Positions 7,255-15,809 of a stretch of 64,000 bases of DNA are shown here, one piece after another (position 1 is the stretch's first letter; each line of letters starts with the position of its first letter). Origin of the DNA: Bog-473 sp963766995 (lineage in GTDB: Bacteria; Actinomycetota; Acidimicrobiia; Acidimicrobiales; RAAP-2). The notes below the pieces were generated by a model. The model was not told the origin of the DNA. It saw only the letters and a program-made list of their open reading frames with translations, and searched no databases. Location: the NCBI GenBank assembly GCA_963766995.1, contig CAVYCE010000001.1, positions 1,054,001 to 1,118,000 of the forward strand, in the 5' to 3' direction. A program made the position numbers and the translations under genes.

Positions 7255-9807
7255 ATGCGAAAGAGTATGAATGCGACGCTGACTGGACTGTTGGCAACCC
7301 TGGGCCTGACGCTTGGATTCGTTGGGGCATTGGGGGTCGGTAACTCGGGCGCCTCCTCCGTGAGCGTGACGTTCTCCAAGGCGTTCGTAGCTCCTGAAAT
7401 GGCAGTCGGTCAGAACACAATGTTGAGCTTTACCATTAGCAATTCCGGTGCTGCAATGAGCAACATCTCGTTCACCGACACCATGCCTGTCGGACTTGCC
7501 GTCGCCACGGGTTCAGGGGTGTCCGACACGTGTCTCTCACCCAAACCCACGCTGACGGCCACCGAGGTCACGGAGACCGGCGGCTCGGTGGCAGCCAAGT
7601 CGACCTGCGTCATCAGCATCACCGTCACCGGCACAGGACCCGGGAAGCTGGTCAATACCACCAGCTCGCTGACCTACACCCAAGGCGGCACAAACCTCAC
7701 GGCTTCGCCAGCCACCGCCAACATCAATGTCATCGCACCGCCAAACGTCACCGCGGCGTTCGGCGTGCCGTCGATCGGGGTCGGTACCGCCCCAGCCGAC
7801 ACCACCACCCTGACCCTTACGTTGGGCAACACCCTCGCCAACCCGGTGACCCTGACGGGAATCAATGTGGATGACACGGCACCGATCGGCATTGTCTTCC
7901 AAACCCTGGGTGGTTTGTTGACCAACTGTCCAGCGCCACCACCGACGTTTAGTTCGAGCAAGATCACGTATAACGGCGGGTCAATGGCGCCAGGAACACA
8001 ATGCTCCATTCAGGTCAGCGTGAACGGAGTAACAGCCGGCAATTACGTGGACACGACGACATTAATTACCTCAAACGAGGGAGGAGACGGCAACGCCGCG
8101 ACGGCGCCGATCAATGTCGGTGGTGGTCCCGGCAAAGGCCCGGCAGATTTTCCGACCATTTTGAAGGCGTTCGCGCCCAACAGTGTCCCGACCAATACCT
8201 CATCGGTATTGACCTTCACCATTGCCAACCCATCGGGGAACACGACGACGCTCAATGGTCTCGGCTTCACTGACCCATTGCCAGGCTCGGTCGTGGTGGC
8301 GACTCCGCCCGACATGGTCAACAATTGTGGTGGGACAGTCATTGCCGTTGCCGGTGCAGGTACCATCACGCTTGCCAACGGCAAGCTGCCCGTAGGCGGA
8401 TCCTGCACTATCTCGGTAGATGTGAAAAGTCCGACCGCCGGTACCTTCACTAACACGACCGACGCGGTGACGTCGACCCAGACCGGCCCAGGTGGCGACG
8501 CGTTAGCGGTGCTCACTGTCACTCCCGGTGGCGGGGGCGGCGGTGGCGGTGGCGGTGGCGGTGCGGGCGGACCCGGAAGCACAGCCGGTGTCGGCAGTGG
8601 CAATTGCGCCGGCTCCATTGGGTCGGGCACTTCGGACACACCTGGTGGCAACGCCGCTGGCGTGGGCGCTGACCTCACGGCCGACGCCTATGACGGCGAG
8701 GGAACGGTCACGGTCGGCGGCTACAACGGGGACCCTCTGACCCAGAGTCCTGGGGGTTCTACCGCTTGCTACTTCGACGTACAACTCTCCTCCGGCAGCA
8801 CATTCACCTCTGTGGTGATCAACGACTGTGCCCTCAACGGCGGCAGTGGGCTGGAGTGGTTCAACCCAGCGGCCGATGGGGGTGCCGGCGCCTGGCAGGG
8901 CGTGACCGGTGATCCCGGCCCCACGCTGGTGCCCGGCAATCCCACCTGCATGACGGTCACGTTGACAGCATCGAGCAGTCCGAGCGTGAGTCAACTGGCT
9001 GGCACCGTGTTCGCCGTAATGCAGAATCCGGTGGCGGGCGTGCCGGCCTCATCGGCTGGCGGGTACACCCTGGCTGCGTCTGATGGCGGTGTCTTCGGCT
9101 TCGGCTCGCCGGGCTTCTTGGGATCGGCTGGCGGTACCAAGCTCGGCGCTCCCATCGTCGGCACGGCAGCCACGCCGGGCGGGCTCGGCTACTGGCTGGT
9201 GTCCTCTGACGGTGGTGTTTTCACCTATGGCAACGCCGGCTTCCACGGATCGGCCTACGGCACCAAGCTGGGCGCTCCCATTGTTGGCATCGTCGCCACC
9301 CCTGATGGTGGGGGGTACTGGCTGGTGTCCTCCGATGGCGGCGTCTTCACCTTCGGTGACGCCACCTTCTACGGGTCGGCTGGTGGGCTCAAGCTCGACG
9401 CCCCCGTGGTCGGCATGGCAGCCACCCCAGATGGAGGCGGATATTGGTTAGTGGCGGCCGATGGCGGTGTGCTGACCTATGGCGACGCCACCTTCCACGG
9501 CTCGGCTGGTGGGCTCAAGCTCGACGCCCCCGTGGTCGGCATGGCAGCCACCCCAGATGGAGGCGGATATTGGTTAGTGGCGGCCGACGGTGGCATCTTC
9601 ACCTACGGCGACGCCACCTTCCACGGCTCGGCTGGTGGGCTCAAGCTCGACGCCCCCGTGGTCGGCATGGCGGCGAGCCCCGATGGTGGCGGATATTTGC
9701 TGGTGGCCTCAGACGGTGGGATCTTCAACTACGGCGACGCCCAATTCCTCGGCTCGGCCGGCGGGACGAAGCTCAACTCGCCCATCGTCGGGATCGCTGC
9801 TCCCTGA
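7255..9807 (+). CDS. Secreted repeat protein: two or three Ig-like domains plus six 42-residue C-terminal repeats
   Basis: An 850-residue exported protein. A signal peptide (L-L-A-T-L-G-L-T-L-G-F-V-G) is followed by three Thr/Ser-rich DUF11-like beta domains (for example F-T-D-T-M-P-V-G-L and F-T-D-P-L-P-G-S), a run of about ten glycines near residue 430, and a domain with conserved Cys shared with the paralogue at 10015. The last 248 residues are six tandem repeats of the type G-Y-W-L-V-A-S-D-G-G-V-F-T-Y-G-D-A, which probably fold as a beta-propeller. ATG 7255 is chosen from the signal peptide and the shared upstream promoter. DUF11-like domains and propellers suggest a surface or matrix role; no enzymatic motif is visible. 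Confidence 0.85.
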   Translation: MRKSMNATLTGLLATLGLTLGFVGALGVGNSGASSVSVTFSKAFVAPEMAVGQNTMLSFTISNSGAAMSNISFTDTMPVGLAVATGSGVSDTCLSPKPTLTATEVTETGGSVAAKSTCVISITVTGTGPGKLVNTTSSLTYTQGGTNLTASPATANINVIAPPNVTAAFGVPSIGVGTAPADTTTLTLTLGNTLANPVTLTGINVDDTAPIGIVFQTLGGLLTNCPAPPPTFSSSKITYNGGSMAPGTQCSIQVSVNGVTAGNYVDTTTLITSNEGGDGNAATAPINVGGGPGKGPADFPTILKAFAPNSVPTNTSSVLTFTIANPSGNTTTLNGLGFTDPLPGSVVVATPPDMVNNCGGTVIAVAGAGTITLANGKLPVGGSCTISVDVKSPTAGTFTNTTDAVTSTQTGPGGDALAVLTVTPGGGGGGGGGGGGAGGPGSTAGVGSGNCAGSIGSGTSDTPGGNAAGVGADLTADAYDGEGTVTVGGYNGDPLTQSPGGSTACYFDVQLSSGSTFTSVVINDCALNGGSGLEWFNPAADGGAGAWQGVTGDPGPTLVPGNPTCMTVTLTASSSPSVSQLAGTVFAVMQNPVAGVPASSAGGYTLAASDGGVFGFGSPGFLGSAGGTKLGAPIVGTAATPGGLGYWLVSSDGGVFTYGNAGFHGSAYGTKLGAPIVGIVATPDGGGYWLVSSDGGVFTFGDATFYGSAGGLKLDAPVVGMAATPDGGGYWLVAADGGVLTYGDATFHGSAGGLKLDAPVVGMAATPDGGGYWLVAADGGIFTYGDATFHGSAGGLKLDAPVVGMAASPDGGGYLLVASDGGIFNYGDAQFLGSAGGTKLNSPIVGIAAP
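9061..9804 (+). repeat. Six intragenic 126-bp repeats
   Basis: The coding repeats have a 42-codon period. Copies 3, 4 and 5 are nearly identical at the DNA level, including rare synonymous choices, which indicates recent duplication or gene conversion. The outer copies are more diverged, and the last ends in P-I-V-G-I-A-A-P at the stop. Confidence 0.9.
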
Positions 9808-9827
9808 CCTTGCCCTGATCTGTTGTG

Positions 9828-9867
9828 AACGGACCCCCGGGGTATCCCCGGGGGTCCGTTCTGTTTT
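9828..9867 (+). terminator. Strong intrinsic terminator
   Basis: A perfect 15-bp stem (9828-9842 with 9846-9860), 3-nt TAT loop, rich in G-C, followed by CTGTTTT. It lies 20 bases after the first repeat-protein stop codon. The rest of the gap to 10014 holds only the promoter string. Confidence 0.92.
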
Positions 9868-9994
9868 ACCCCCACATCCGGCGCACTTCATTGGCCCAAC
9901 TGCCATACAAAGACGGGTCCTGGTGGAGTGGCCCGAAGCCCCATTCGATCAAGGTCTGAGAAATCGATTTCCGCTACCCCTGTGAGGGCGCCGC

Positions 9995-10014
9995 TCTGGC
10001 GATACGCTCCCAGG
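9995..10014 (+). promoter_or_regulatory. Putative leaderless promoter of the second repeat protein
   Basis: The same 16-base string as at 7235-7250, with TACGCT at 10003-10008 and the ATG 7 nt later at 10015. No ribosome binding site lies between. Confidence 0.6.
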
Positions 10015-11469
10015 ATGCGAACCAGTAAGAAAACGAACATGTCAGGACTGTTGGCGATGCTGGGCATGACACTCGGCTTCGTCGGTCTGCTTGGAGTCGG
10101 CAACGCTGGTGCCGTGAGCCCGCCTTCGGCGTCGCCCACGACCAGTACTGGCGGACCCCTTGGTGGCAACGGAATATCGGGACCTGGAAGCTCGGCCGGT
10201 GTCGGTAGCCAGAACTGTTCCGGCTCCGTGGCATCGGGTACTTCGGACACACCTGGGGGCAACGCGGCTGCAGTAGGCGCCGACCTGACGGCCAACGCCT
10301 ACGACGGCGAGGGGACAGTAGCGGTGGGTGGGTACAACGGGAGTCCTCTGCTGCCCCAGAATCCCCAGATACAGATCACCTGCTACTTCAACGTCCAGCT
10401 ATCGTCCGACAGCACGTTCACTTCCGTGGTGGTCAACAACTGTGCCCTCTTTGGCGGCACTGGCCTTGAGTGGTTCAACCAAGCAGCCGACGGAGGCGCT
10501 GGCGCCTGGCAGGGCGTGGCAGGCGATACCGGCCCCACGCTGGTGAATGGCGTTCCCACTTGCATGACGGTCACCTTGACCTCGTCGACCGATCCGAGTC
10601 TGAGCCAACTGAGCAATCCGAGCCAGAGCCCACCAACGAACCCGAGCCTCATCCATGTGGGAAACACGGTGTTCGCAGTGGTGGCTAACCCGGTCGCCCC
10701 TGTTCCGGCCACATCGGCCGGTGGGTACACCTTGGCCGCGGCTGACGGTGGAGTCTTCGGCTACGGCTCGCCCGGCTTCTTGGGTTCGGCCGGCAGCTCC
10801 AAGCTCGACGCACCGATTGTCGGCACGGCAGCTACGCCGGGCGGGCTCGGTTACTGGCTGGTGGCCTCCGATGGAGGCGTCTTCACCTACGGCAATGCCG
10901 GTTTCCACGGCTCGGCTCACGGCACCAATCTCGACGCGCCGATTGTCGGCATGGCTGCTACTCCTGACGGAGGCGGATACCTGCTGGTGGCCTCGGATGG
11001 TGGTGTGCTGACCTACGGCGATGCCGTCTTCCACGGCTCGGCCCACGGCAGCAAGCTCGACGCCCCCATTGTTGGCATCGCTTCCACCCCAGACGGGGGC
11101 GGATACCTGCTGGTGGCCTCGGATGGTGGCGTGCTCACCTACGGCGATGCCGTCTTCCACGGCTCGGCCCACGGCAGCAAGCTCAAGGCACCAATCGTGG
11201 GCATCGCCGTCACCCCCGACGGTGGCGGGTACTGGTTGGTCGGAGCTGACGGCGGAGTGTTGACATTTGGCGACGCCACGTTCCACGGTTCGGCCGGTGG
11301 GCTCACGCTCAAGGCCCCTGTCGTTGGGATCGACGCCACCCCTGATGGAGGCGGATACCTGCTGGTCGCCGCCGACGGCGGGATCTTCAACTACGGCGAC
11401 GCCACCTACCTTGGCTCAGCTGGCGGGACAAAGCTCGCTGCGCCGATTGTAGGGATTGCCGCACCCTAG
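10015..11469 (+). CDS. Secreted repeat protein, shorter paralogue of the preceding gene
   Basis: A 484-residue exported protein with a near-identical signal peptide (L-L-A-M-L-G-M-T-L-G-F-V-G). It lacks the DUF11-like domains of its neighbour. After a short linker comes the shared domain (S-G-T-S-D-T-P-G-G-N-A-A, A-Y-D-G-E-G-T-V, C-Y-F-N-V-Q-L-S, L-E-W-F-N) with three or four Cys that may form disulphides, then an inserted N-P-S/Q-S rich linker and six 42-residue repeats ending P-I-V-G-I-A-A-P. The gene has its own promoter and terminator, so it is separately transcribed although probably co-regulated with the first copy. Function unknown; a surface propeller is the most reasonable reading. 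Confidence 0.85.
   Translation: MRTSKKTNMSGLLAMLGMTLGFVGLLGVGNAGAVSPPSASPTTSTGGPLGGNGISGPGSSAGVGSQNCSGSVASGTSDTPGGNAAAVGADLTANAYDGEGTVAVGGYNGSPLLPQNPQIQITCYFNVQLSSDSTFTSVVVNNCALFGGTGLEWFNQAADGGAGAWQGVAGDTGPTLVNGVPTCMTVTLTSSTDPSLSQLSNPSQSPPTNPSLIHVGNTVFAVVANPVAPVPATSAGGYTLAAADGGVFGYGSPGFLGSAGSSKLDAPIVGTAATPGGLGYWLVASDGGVFTYGNAGFHGSAHGTNLDAPIVGMAATPDGGGYLLVASDGGVLTYGDAVFHGSAHGSKLDAPIVGIASTPDGGGYLLVASDGGVLTYGDAVFHGSAHGSKLKAPIVGIAVTPDGGGYWLVGADGGVLTFGDATFHGSAGGLTLKAPVVGIDATPDGGGYLLVAADGGIFNYGDATYLGSAGGTKLAAPIVGIAAP
10721..11466 (+). repeat. Six intragenic 126-bp repeats, paralogous array
   Basis: Same 42-codon unit as at 9061-9804. Copies 3 and 4 are almost identical to each other but differ from the identical copies of the first gene (H-G-S-A-H-G against H-G-S-A-G-G), so each array has been homogenised separately. 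Confidence 0.88.
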
Positions 11470-11492
11470 GCACCTTGCCTCAACTGATTGTG

Positions 11493-11523
11493 AAAGGACC
11501 CCCGGTCATCCCGGGGGTCCTTT
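11493..11523. terminator. Intrinsic terminator between convergent genes
   Basis: A perfect 13-bp stem AAAGGACCCCCGG / CCGGGGGTCCTTT with a 5-nt loop. A- and U-tracts on both sides let it serve the repeat protein (+) and the YceI gene (-). Its core is nearly the same sequence as the terminator at 9828. Confidence 0.9.
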
Positions 11524-11550
11524 CAATTGTGCCCCGCACTTTCAATTCAG

Positions 11551-12234
11551 TCAGCGGTGGAGCACGAGGAGGAATTCCAGAATGCCGTGACTGTCCGTGG
11601 TGATGGCGTTTCCAAAACCGGGGTTTGGGATGTCCCATTCGGCGAAGGTGATGGGGATGGAGCCGGAAACTTCAATCGAGTTGGCCGTGTACTCAGCCGA
11701 GAGGGTGAAGGTGACGACGTTGGTCTGACCGCGCAGCGTGAGGTTTCCCGAGGCGGTGTGGTGGACCTTGGTACCCGCGGCGATATTCCCCAACTCAATG
11801 GGTGAGACCAGAGTGAAGGTGGACGTGGGGTACTGGGACACGCTCATGATGCGGTTATCGAACTGGGCGTCGCGCTCACTCTGATCGCTGTGCACATCGG
11901 CCATCTGCACCACGAAATGCGCCGCAGACACGGTGGTGCCCGACAAGGTGATAGTGCCCGTCACCGAGTGGGTGCGGCCAACGGCGACGTTGTTCTGACC
12001 GAAGAGGACTTCATTGACCCGGTAGCCGACCACCGACGCTGACGTGGCCTTCCACGTCCCCGACGGGAAGCTGACCGTGCCCTTGGGGTTGGACGCCTTC
12101 TGCGTGGGCAAGCTGAGTGGCTTGGGCGCCGGACCCTCAATGAAGTGGATGTAGACGAAAGGTCCACCCACGAAGACCAGCACCAAGACGACGACGATGC
12201 CGAGGACCAGGCGCAGTGGGCGGGGTCGCCTCAT
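11551..12234 (-). CDS. YceI family protein, membrane-anchored
   Basis: A 227-residue protein with an uncleaved-looking N-terminal transmembrane segment (L-G-I-V-V-V-L-V-L-V-F-V-G, residues 10-24), then a YceI beta-barrel domain: F-P-S-G-T-W-K-A, V-G-Y-R-V-N-E, the H-S-V-T-G-T-I-T-L segment, A-Q-F-D-N-R-I-M-S-V-S-Q-Y-P-T-S-T-F and the closing F-A-E-W-D-I-P-N-P-G-F-G. YceI proteins bind polyisoprenoid or amphiphilic lipids in a barrel. This one would sit outside the membrane. Its start overlaps the stop of the sensor kinase by ATGA, so it is the last gene of a regulator operon and may be the kinase's functional partner. Confidence 0.92.
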   Translation of the reverse strand: MRRPRPLRLVLGIVVVLVLVFVGGPFVYIHFIEGPAPKPLSLPTQKASNPKGTVSFPSGTWKATSASVVGYRVNEVLFGQNNVAVGRTHSVTGTITLSGTTVSAAHFVVQMADVHSDQSERDAQFDNRIMSVSQYPTSTFTLVSPIELGNIAAGTKVHHTASGNLTLRGQTNVVTFTLSAEYTANSIEVSGSIPITFAEWDIPNPGFGNAITTDSHGILEFLLVLHR

Positions 12235-13742
12235 GCCGATACCGGTGCCGGCATTTCGGGCACGTCCTCACTGACCGGCAACCGCACAGTCACGGCCATA
12301 CCCTGACCCGGTGCTGCGGCGGCCGAGACGGTCCCGCCATGGGAGGCCACAATGGCCGACACGATGGAAAGACCGAGTCCAGAACCGCCGTGGGTGCGAG
12401 TGCGCGCCGTGTCCGTCCGATAGAAACGCTCAAAGATGCGCGGAGCCTCGTCAGTGGGCATGCCGGGCCCGGTGTCACGAACGGTGATCTGCGCCATGGT
12501 TCCCTCCTGGTCGACGTGCACGGTGGTCGTGGTCCCTTGGGGGGTATGGGCCCGCACATTGCCCAGGAGGTTGTCGATGACCTGACGCAACCGAATGGGA
12601 TCACCCCTGACCTCGACCGGATGCGTGGCCGTGAACTGCACCGGCCACTGGGGTCCGACGGTGGCGGCGGTCTGCACGGCTTCGGCCACCAACCCCACCA
12701 GCTCTGTGGGCACGATCTGCAAGGGCATGCCTTCGTCCAATCGAGCCAGTGTGAGGAGATCGTCCACCAAGCCCTCCATTCGGGTCGTCTCGGTCCGGAT
12801 ACCTGCGAGCACTCGAGGCAAGTCTTCTTGATGGGTGGATGCACCCCGCTCGAACAACTCGGCGTAGGCAGACACCGCGGCAATCGGCGTGCGCAACTCA
12901 TGCGACGCGTCGGACACGAACTGACGTAGGTGCCGATCTGATTCCTGCAGACGGGCCTCCGAGGCCAGCCGGGCAGAAAAGGCGGACTCGATGCGCTCCA
13001 GCATGACGTTGAGCGCGCGGGCCAGTCGGCCGACTTCGGTGGTGTCGTCGGCGCCGGGCACCCGCTGGTCGAGATTGCCGGCGGCGATGGCGTCGGCCGT
13101 GCGCTCGACCTCAGCCAAGGGACGCAAACCCAACCGCACCAGCCACCATCCGCCGGCTAGCGCCAGAACAAGCGCGCCAGCGGTGACCGCCAACTCAATC
13201 AGGAAGAGCGTGTGCAGGGTGTTGTTGGTGTCACCGATGGTGATGGCCTGCACCAGGAGATCGCCATTTTCCAACTCGGAGACTTCGACCCGGAAATCAG
13301 GGCCGCCCGCCTTGGTGGGATTGGCCGTGAAGAACGTGGCCTCGGTGCCGTTGGCCTGGACGGTAAAGCCGGTGATGTGAGTTGGGAGCTGCGGGCTGTA
13401 GGGGTGATTACCGACATAGGCCGGGCACTCGAGTCCGTCGACCACGGCACCACCGGTGGTGCGTACGGCGATGTACCCGATGCCGTAGGTGTTGGCAAAG
13501 GTGTTGCCATTTGGACGGCTGACACTGCTACCTCCGCCGAAGGCGCCCGGGTTGGGCGTGGGGCATGCTGCGCCTCCAGTCTCGGGATTGGCAGCCAGAC
13601 GAGCGGGGTGCTGCACGAGGCTGGTGTCGTCCTGCTTGTACAGGAACGAGCGCAAAGCAGAATAGGTGGCGAAGTCGGCCACCACGAGGGCGATCATTGA
13701 GATCGCCCCCACCGCCACCAAGAGTCGGAGGCGAAGCGACAC
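12231..13742 (-). CDS. Two-component sensor histidine kinase
   Basis: A 503-residue membrane kinase. There are two transmembrane segments (about 8-26 and 181-204) flanking an extracytoplasmic sensor domain of about 150 residues with two Cys (60 and 106). A HAMP linker follows (about 200-255), then the HisKA dimerisation helix with phosphoacceptor H281 (H-E-L-R-T-P), and a HATPase_c domain with N-L-L-G-N, D-T-G-P-G-M and G-G-S-G-L-G-L-S. The start is GTG 13742. The response regulator ends one base upstream, so the two are cotranscribed and form a cognate pair of the EnvZ/PhoR class. The signal sensed is unknown; the linked YceI gene suggests an envelope or lipid cue. Confidence 0.95.
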   Translation of the reverse strand: MSLRLRLLVAVGAISMIALVVADFATYSALRSFLYKQDDTSLVQHPARLAANPETGGAACPTPNPGAFGGGSSVSRPNGNTFANTYGIGYIAVRTTGGAVVDGLECPAYVGNHPYSPQLPTHITGFTVQANGTEATFFTANPTKAGGPDFRVEVSELENGDLLVQAITIGDTNNTLHTLFLIELAVTAGALVLALAGGWWLVRLGLRPLAEVERTADAIAAGNLDQRVPGADDTTEVGRLARALNVMLERIESAFSARLASEARLQESDRHLRQFVSDASHELRTPIAAVSAYAELFERGASTHQEDLPRVLAGIRTETTRMEGLVDDLLTLARLDEGMPLQIVPTELVGLVAEAVQTAATVGPQWPVQFTATHPVEVRGDPIRLRQVIDNLLGNVRAHTPQGTTTTVHVDQEGTMAQITVRDTGPGMPTDEAPRIFERFYRTDTARTRTHGGSGLGLSIVSAIVASHGGTVSAAAAPGQGMAVTVRLPVSEDVPEMPAPVSA

Positions 13743-14456
13743 CTAGGACGACCCGTGAGCCGATTCGCCCTCTCGCAGGGTATAGCCGACAAGGCGAATG
13801 GTGTGGATAAGTGGTGGCCCGTGCTTCTCCAACTTCTTCCGGAGATAGCTCACGTAGGTCTCCACCACGTTGCCATCACCACCGAAGTCGTAGTGCCAGA
13901 CGTGGTCGAGGATCTGTGACTTGGAAAGTACATGGCGCGGGTTGAGCATGAAGTACCGCAAGAGGTTGAACTCGGTGGCCGTCAGCTGGATCTCGTTGCC
14001 GCCGCGACGCACTTCGTGCGCACTTTCGTTCAGCTCGAGATCGGCGAAGAGCAAAATACCGTCGTCATCGGGTTCGTACCCGGTGCGGCGGAGGATGGCG
14101 TGCACCCGGGCAATGAGCTCTGCCAGCGCGAAGGGCTTCGTCACGTAGTCGTCGCCGCCGATGGTCAGTCCGGCCAGCTTGTCCTGAAGCGTGTCACGCG
14201 CCGTGAGGAACAACACCGGGACACGCACGCCGTCGGCCCGCAACCGGCGGGTGACTTCGAGGCCGTCGAGGTCGGGCAGCATGACGTCCAGAATCACCAG
14301 ATCCGGTGGGTCCTCCTGAGCCAGCGATAGCGCACTACGGCCGTTGACGGCTTCCTGCACGGTGAACCCCTCGTACCGCAATGATGTCGCCACCGCATCC
14401 ACGATGGATGGTTCGTCATCGACAACCAGTACCCGCGGCCCGCTCTCGGTCTTCAC
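13743..14456 (-). CDS. OmpR/PhoB-family response regulator
   Basis: Receiver domain with the acidic pair in V-V-D-D-E, phospho-accepting Asp in V-I-L-D-V-M-L-P and the conserved Lys in V-T-K-P-F, then a winged-helix DNA-binding domain (T-A-T-E-F-N-L-L-R-Y, V-E-T-Y-V-S-Y-L-R-K-K, V-G-Y-T-L-R). It is the cognate regulator of the kinase that follows directly. GTG 14456 is chosen because GGGAGG lies 8 bases before it; GTG 14465 would add three residues and place the ribosome binding site against the start codon. Members of this group resemble mycobacterial TrcR/MprA-type regulators; targets cannot be read from the window. Confidence 0.95.
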   Translation of the reverse strand: MKTESGPRVLVVDDEPSIVDAVATSLRYEGFTVQEAVNGRSALSLAQEDPPDLVILDVMLPDLDGLEVTRRLRADGVRVPVLFLTARDTLQDKLAGLTIGGDDYVTKPFALAELIARVHAILRRTGYEPDDDGILLFADLELNESAHEVRRGGNEIQLTATEFNLLRYFMLNPRHVLSKSQILDHVWHYDFGGDGNVVETYVSYLRKKLEKHGPPLIHTIRLVGYTLREGESAHGSS

Positions 14457-14543
14457 TGTGGACACCTCCCTGGCTCACAGGATTCCACTGCCAGTTCTCC
14501 GCCCAGTGTGGCCTGGCTGTGGGCTCCCTGTGAGCGCGAGGGT

Positions 14544-15809
14544 TTAGCGGGGCAGGGCGATGAGGGCTCGGCGGAGCAGGTCAAGGGCAGAAATCGCCCC
14601 GTACTGGCGAACCCGTTCCCGGTCGCCGGGCAGTCGAAGTTCCCGGGTTTCCGTGCTGCCGTCAGGGAGCGCCAGTCCGACGAAGATGGTGCCTGGCGCC
14701 ACCTCCTCTTGGGAGTCGGGGCCGGCCACGCCCGTTATACCCAGTCCCACATCCGAACCGGTCACTCGGCGTACGCCGTCGGCCATGGCTGCTGCTGCCG
14801 CCTCGGTGACCACCGGACCATTGGGCACACCGAGCACGTCGAATTTCACCTGCTCGTGGTACGCCACGACGCCGCCGCGGAACCAGACCGATGCCCCAGG
14901 GATGTTGACCAGACGCGAGGCGATGAGGCCTCCGGTGAGCGACTCGGCTACCCCCAGAGTCAGGCCTCGAGTCGAGAGTTGATTGGCCACCGCCACTTCC
15001 ATCGACTCGTCATCAATCCCGAACACAATGTCGCCCAGCTGTGACTCGATGGTCCGGCGCACCGCCTTCTCCTCCTCGTCAAGGAGTGCGGTCCCGTCCG
15101 CTTCGGTCGTGGCCTTGGCCGTGATTCGGACTTTGATGCCCTCCATGCCCGAGGCCAAGAAGGCCAGGGTCACGGTACCTGCAGCATCGAGTGCATCGAT
15201 GCGACCCTGCAGCGACTCGGCCAGGCCGGACTCGCTGGCTCCCCAGGTGCGGAGCACCCGGCTGACGATGACGCTCTCTTCTCCAGCGGCCGCCATGCGG
15301 GCGCGCAGGTCGGGCAGGATGGCCCGGTCAAACATTTCGGCCATCTCGTACGGCACACCGGGCACGGCGTAGATCACCTTTTGACCCAACGGGCAGATGA
15401 GGCCGGGAGCGGTGCCAGTTCGTTGCGGAATGATGGTGGCGCCTTGCGGGACGTCGGCCTGACGTTCGTTGTTGGCCGACATGGTGCGACCGCGGGACTG
15501 GAAGAACCCGGCGATTATGTCGACGATGGCTTGGTCGCGCACCAGCTCGACTCCCATGACGTCGGCGATGGCCTCGCGGGTGATGTCGTCCTGCGTCGGG
15601 CCCAGCCCTCCGCAGACGATGATGCCGTCACTGCGCGCCAGCGCGGTGCGGAAGGCCAGGGTGATGCGCTCGTGGTTGTCGCCGACGGCTTGATGAAAGT
15701 GGGAGGTGACGCCGGCCGAAGCCAAGCGATCACCCAGCCAGGCCGAATTGGTGTCGGCGATCTGTCCTAACAACAACTCGGTGCCGACAGCCACGATCTC
15801 AACCCTCAC
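14544..15809 (-). CDS. cinA: CinA-like protein (nicotinamide-nucleotide amidohydrolase family)
   Basis: A 421-residue two-domain protein. The N-terminal MoCF-biosynthesis-like domain starts at V-E-I-V-A-V-G-T-E-L-L-L-G and is linked to ADP-ribose pyrophosphatase activity in the family. The C-terminal CinA domain (G-V-A-E-S-L-T-G-G, F-R-G-G-V-V-A-Y, and G-I-T-G-V-A-G-P) deamidates nicotinamide mononucleotide in pyridine nucleotide recycling. The start is GTG 15809, which overlaps the pgsA stop as GTGA and begins exactly at the domain; a longer reading runs through pgsA in another frame and is not real. The rimO-pgsA-cinA order is a common actinobacterial arrangement, often continued by recA, which here is 13 kb away. 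Confidence 0.95.
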   Translation of the reverse strand: MRVEIVAVGTELLLGQIADTNSAWLGDRLASAGVTSHFHQAVGDNHERITLAFRTALARSDGIIVCGGLGPTQDDITREAIADVMGVELVRDQAIVDIIAGFFQSRGRTMSANNERQADVPQGATIIPQRTGTAPGLICPLGQKVIYAVPGVPYEMAEMFDRAILPDLRARMAAAGEESVIVSRVLRTWGASESGLAESLQGRIDALDAAGTVTLAFLASGMEGIKVRITAKATTEADGTALLDEEEKAVRRTIESQLGDIVFGIDDESMEVAVANQLSTRGLTLGVAESLTGGLIASRLVNIPGASVWFRGGVVAYHEQVKFDVLGVPNGPVVTEAAAAAMADGVRRVTGSDVGLGITGVAGPDSQEEVAPGTIFVGLALPDGSTETRELRLPGDRERVRQYGAISALDLLRRALIALPR

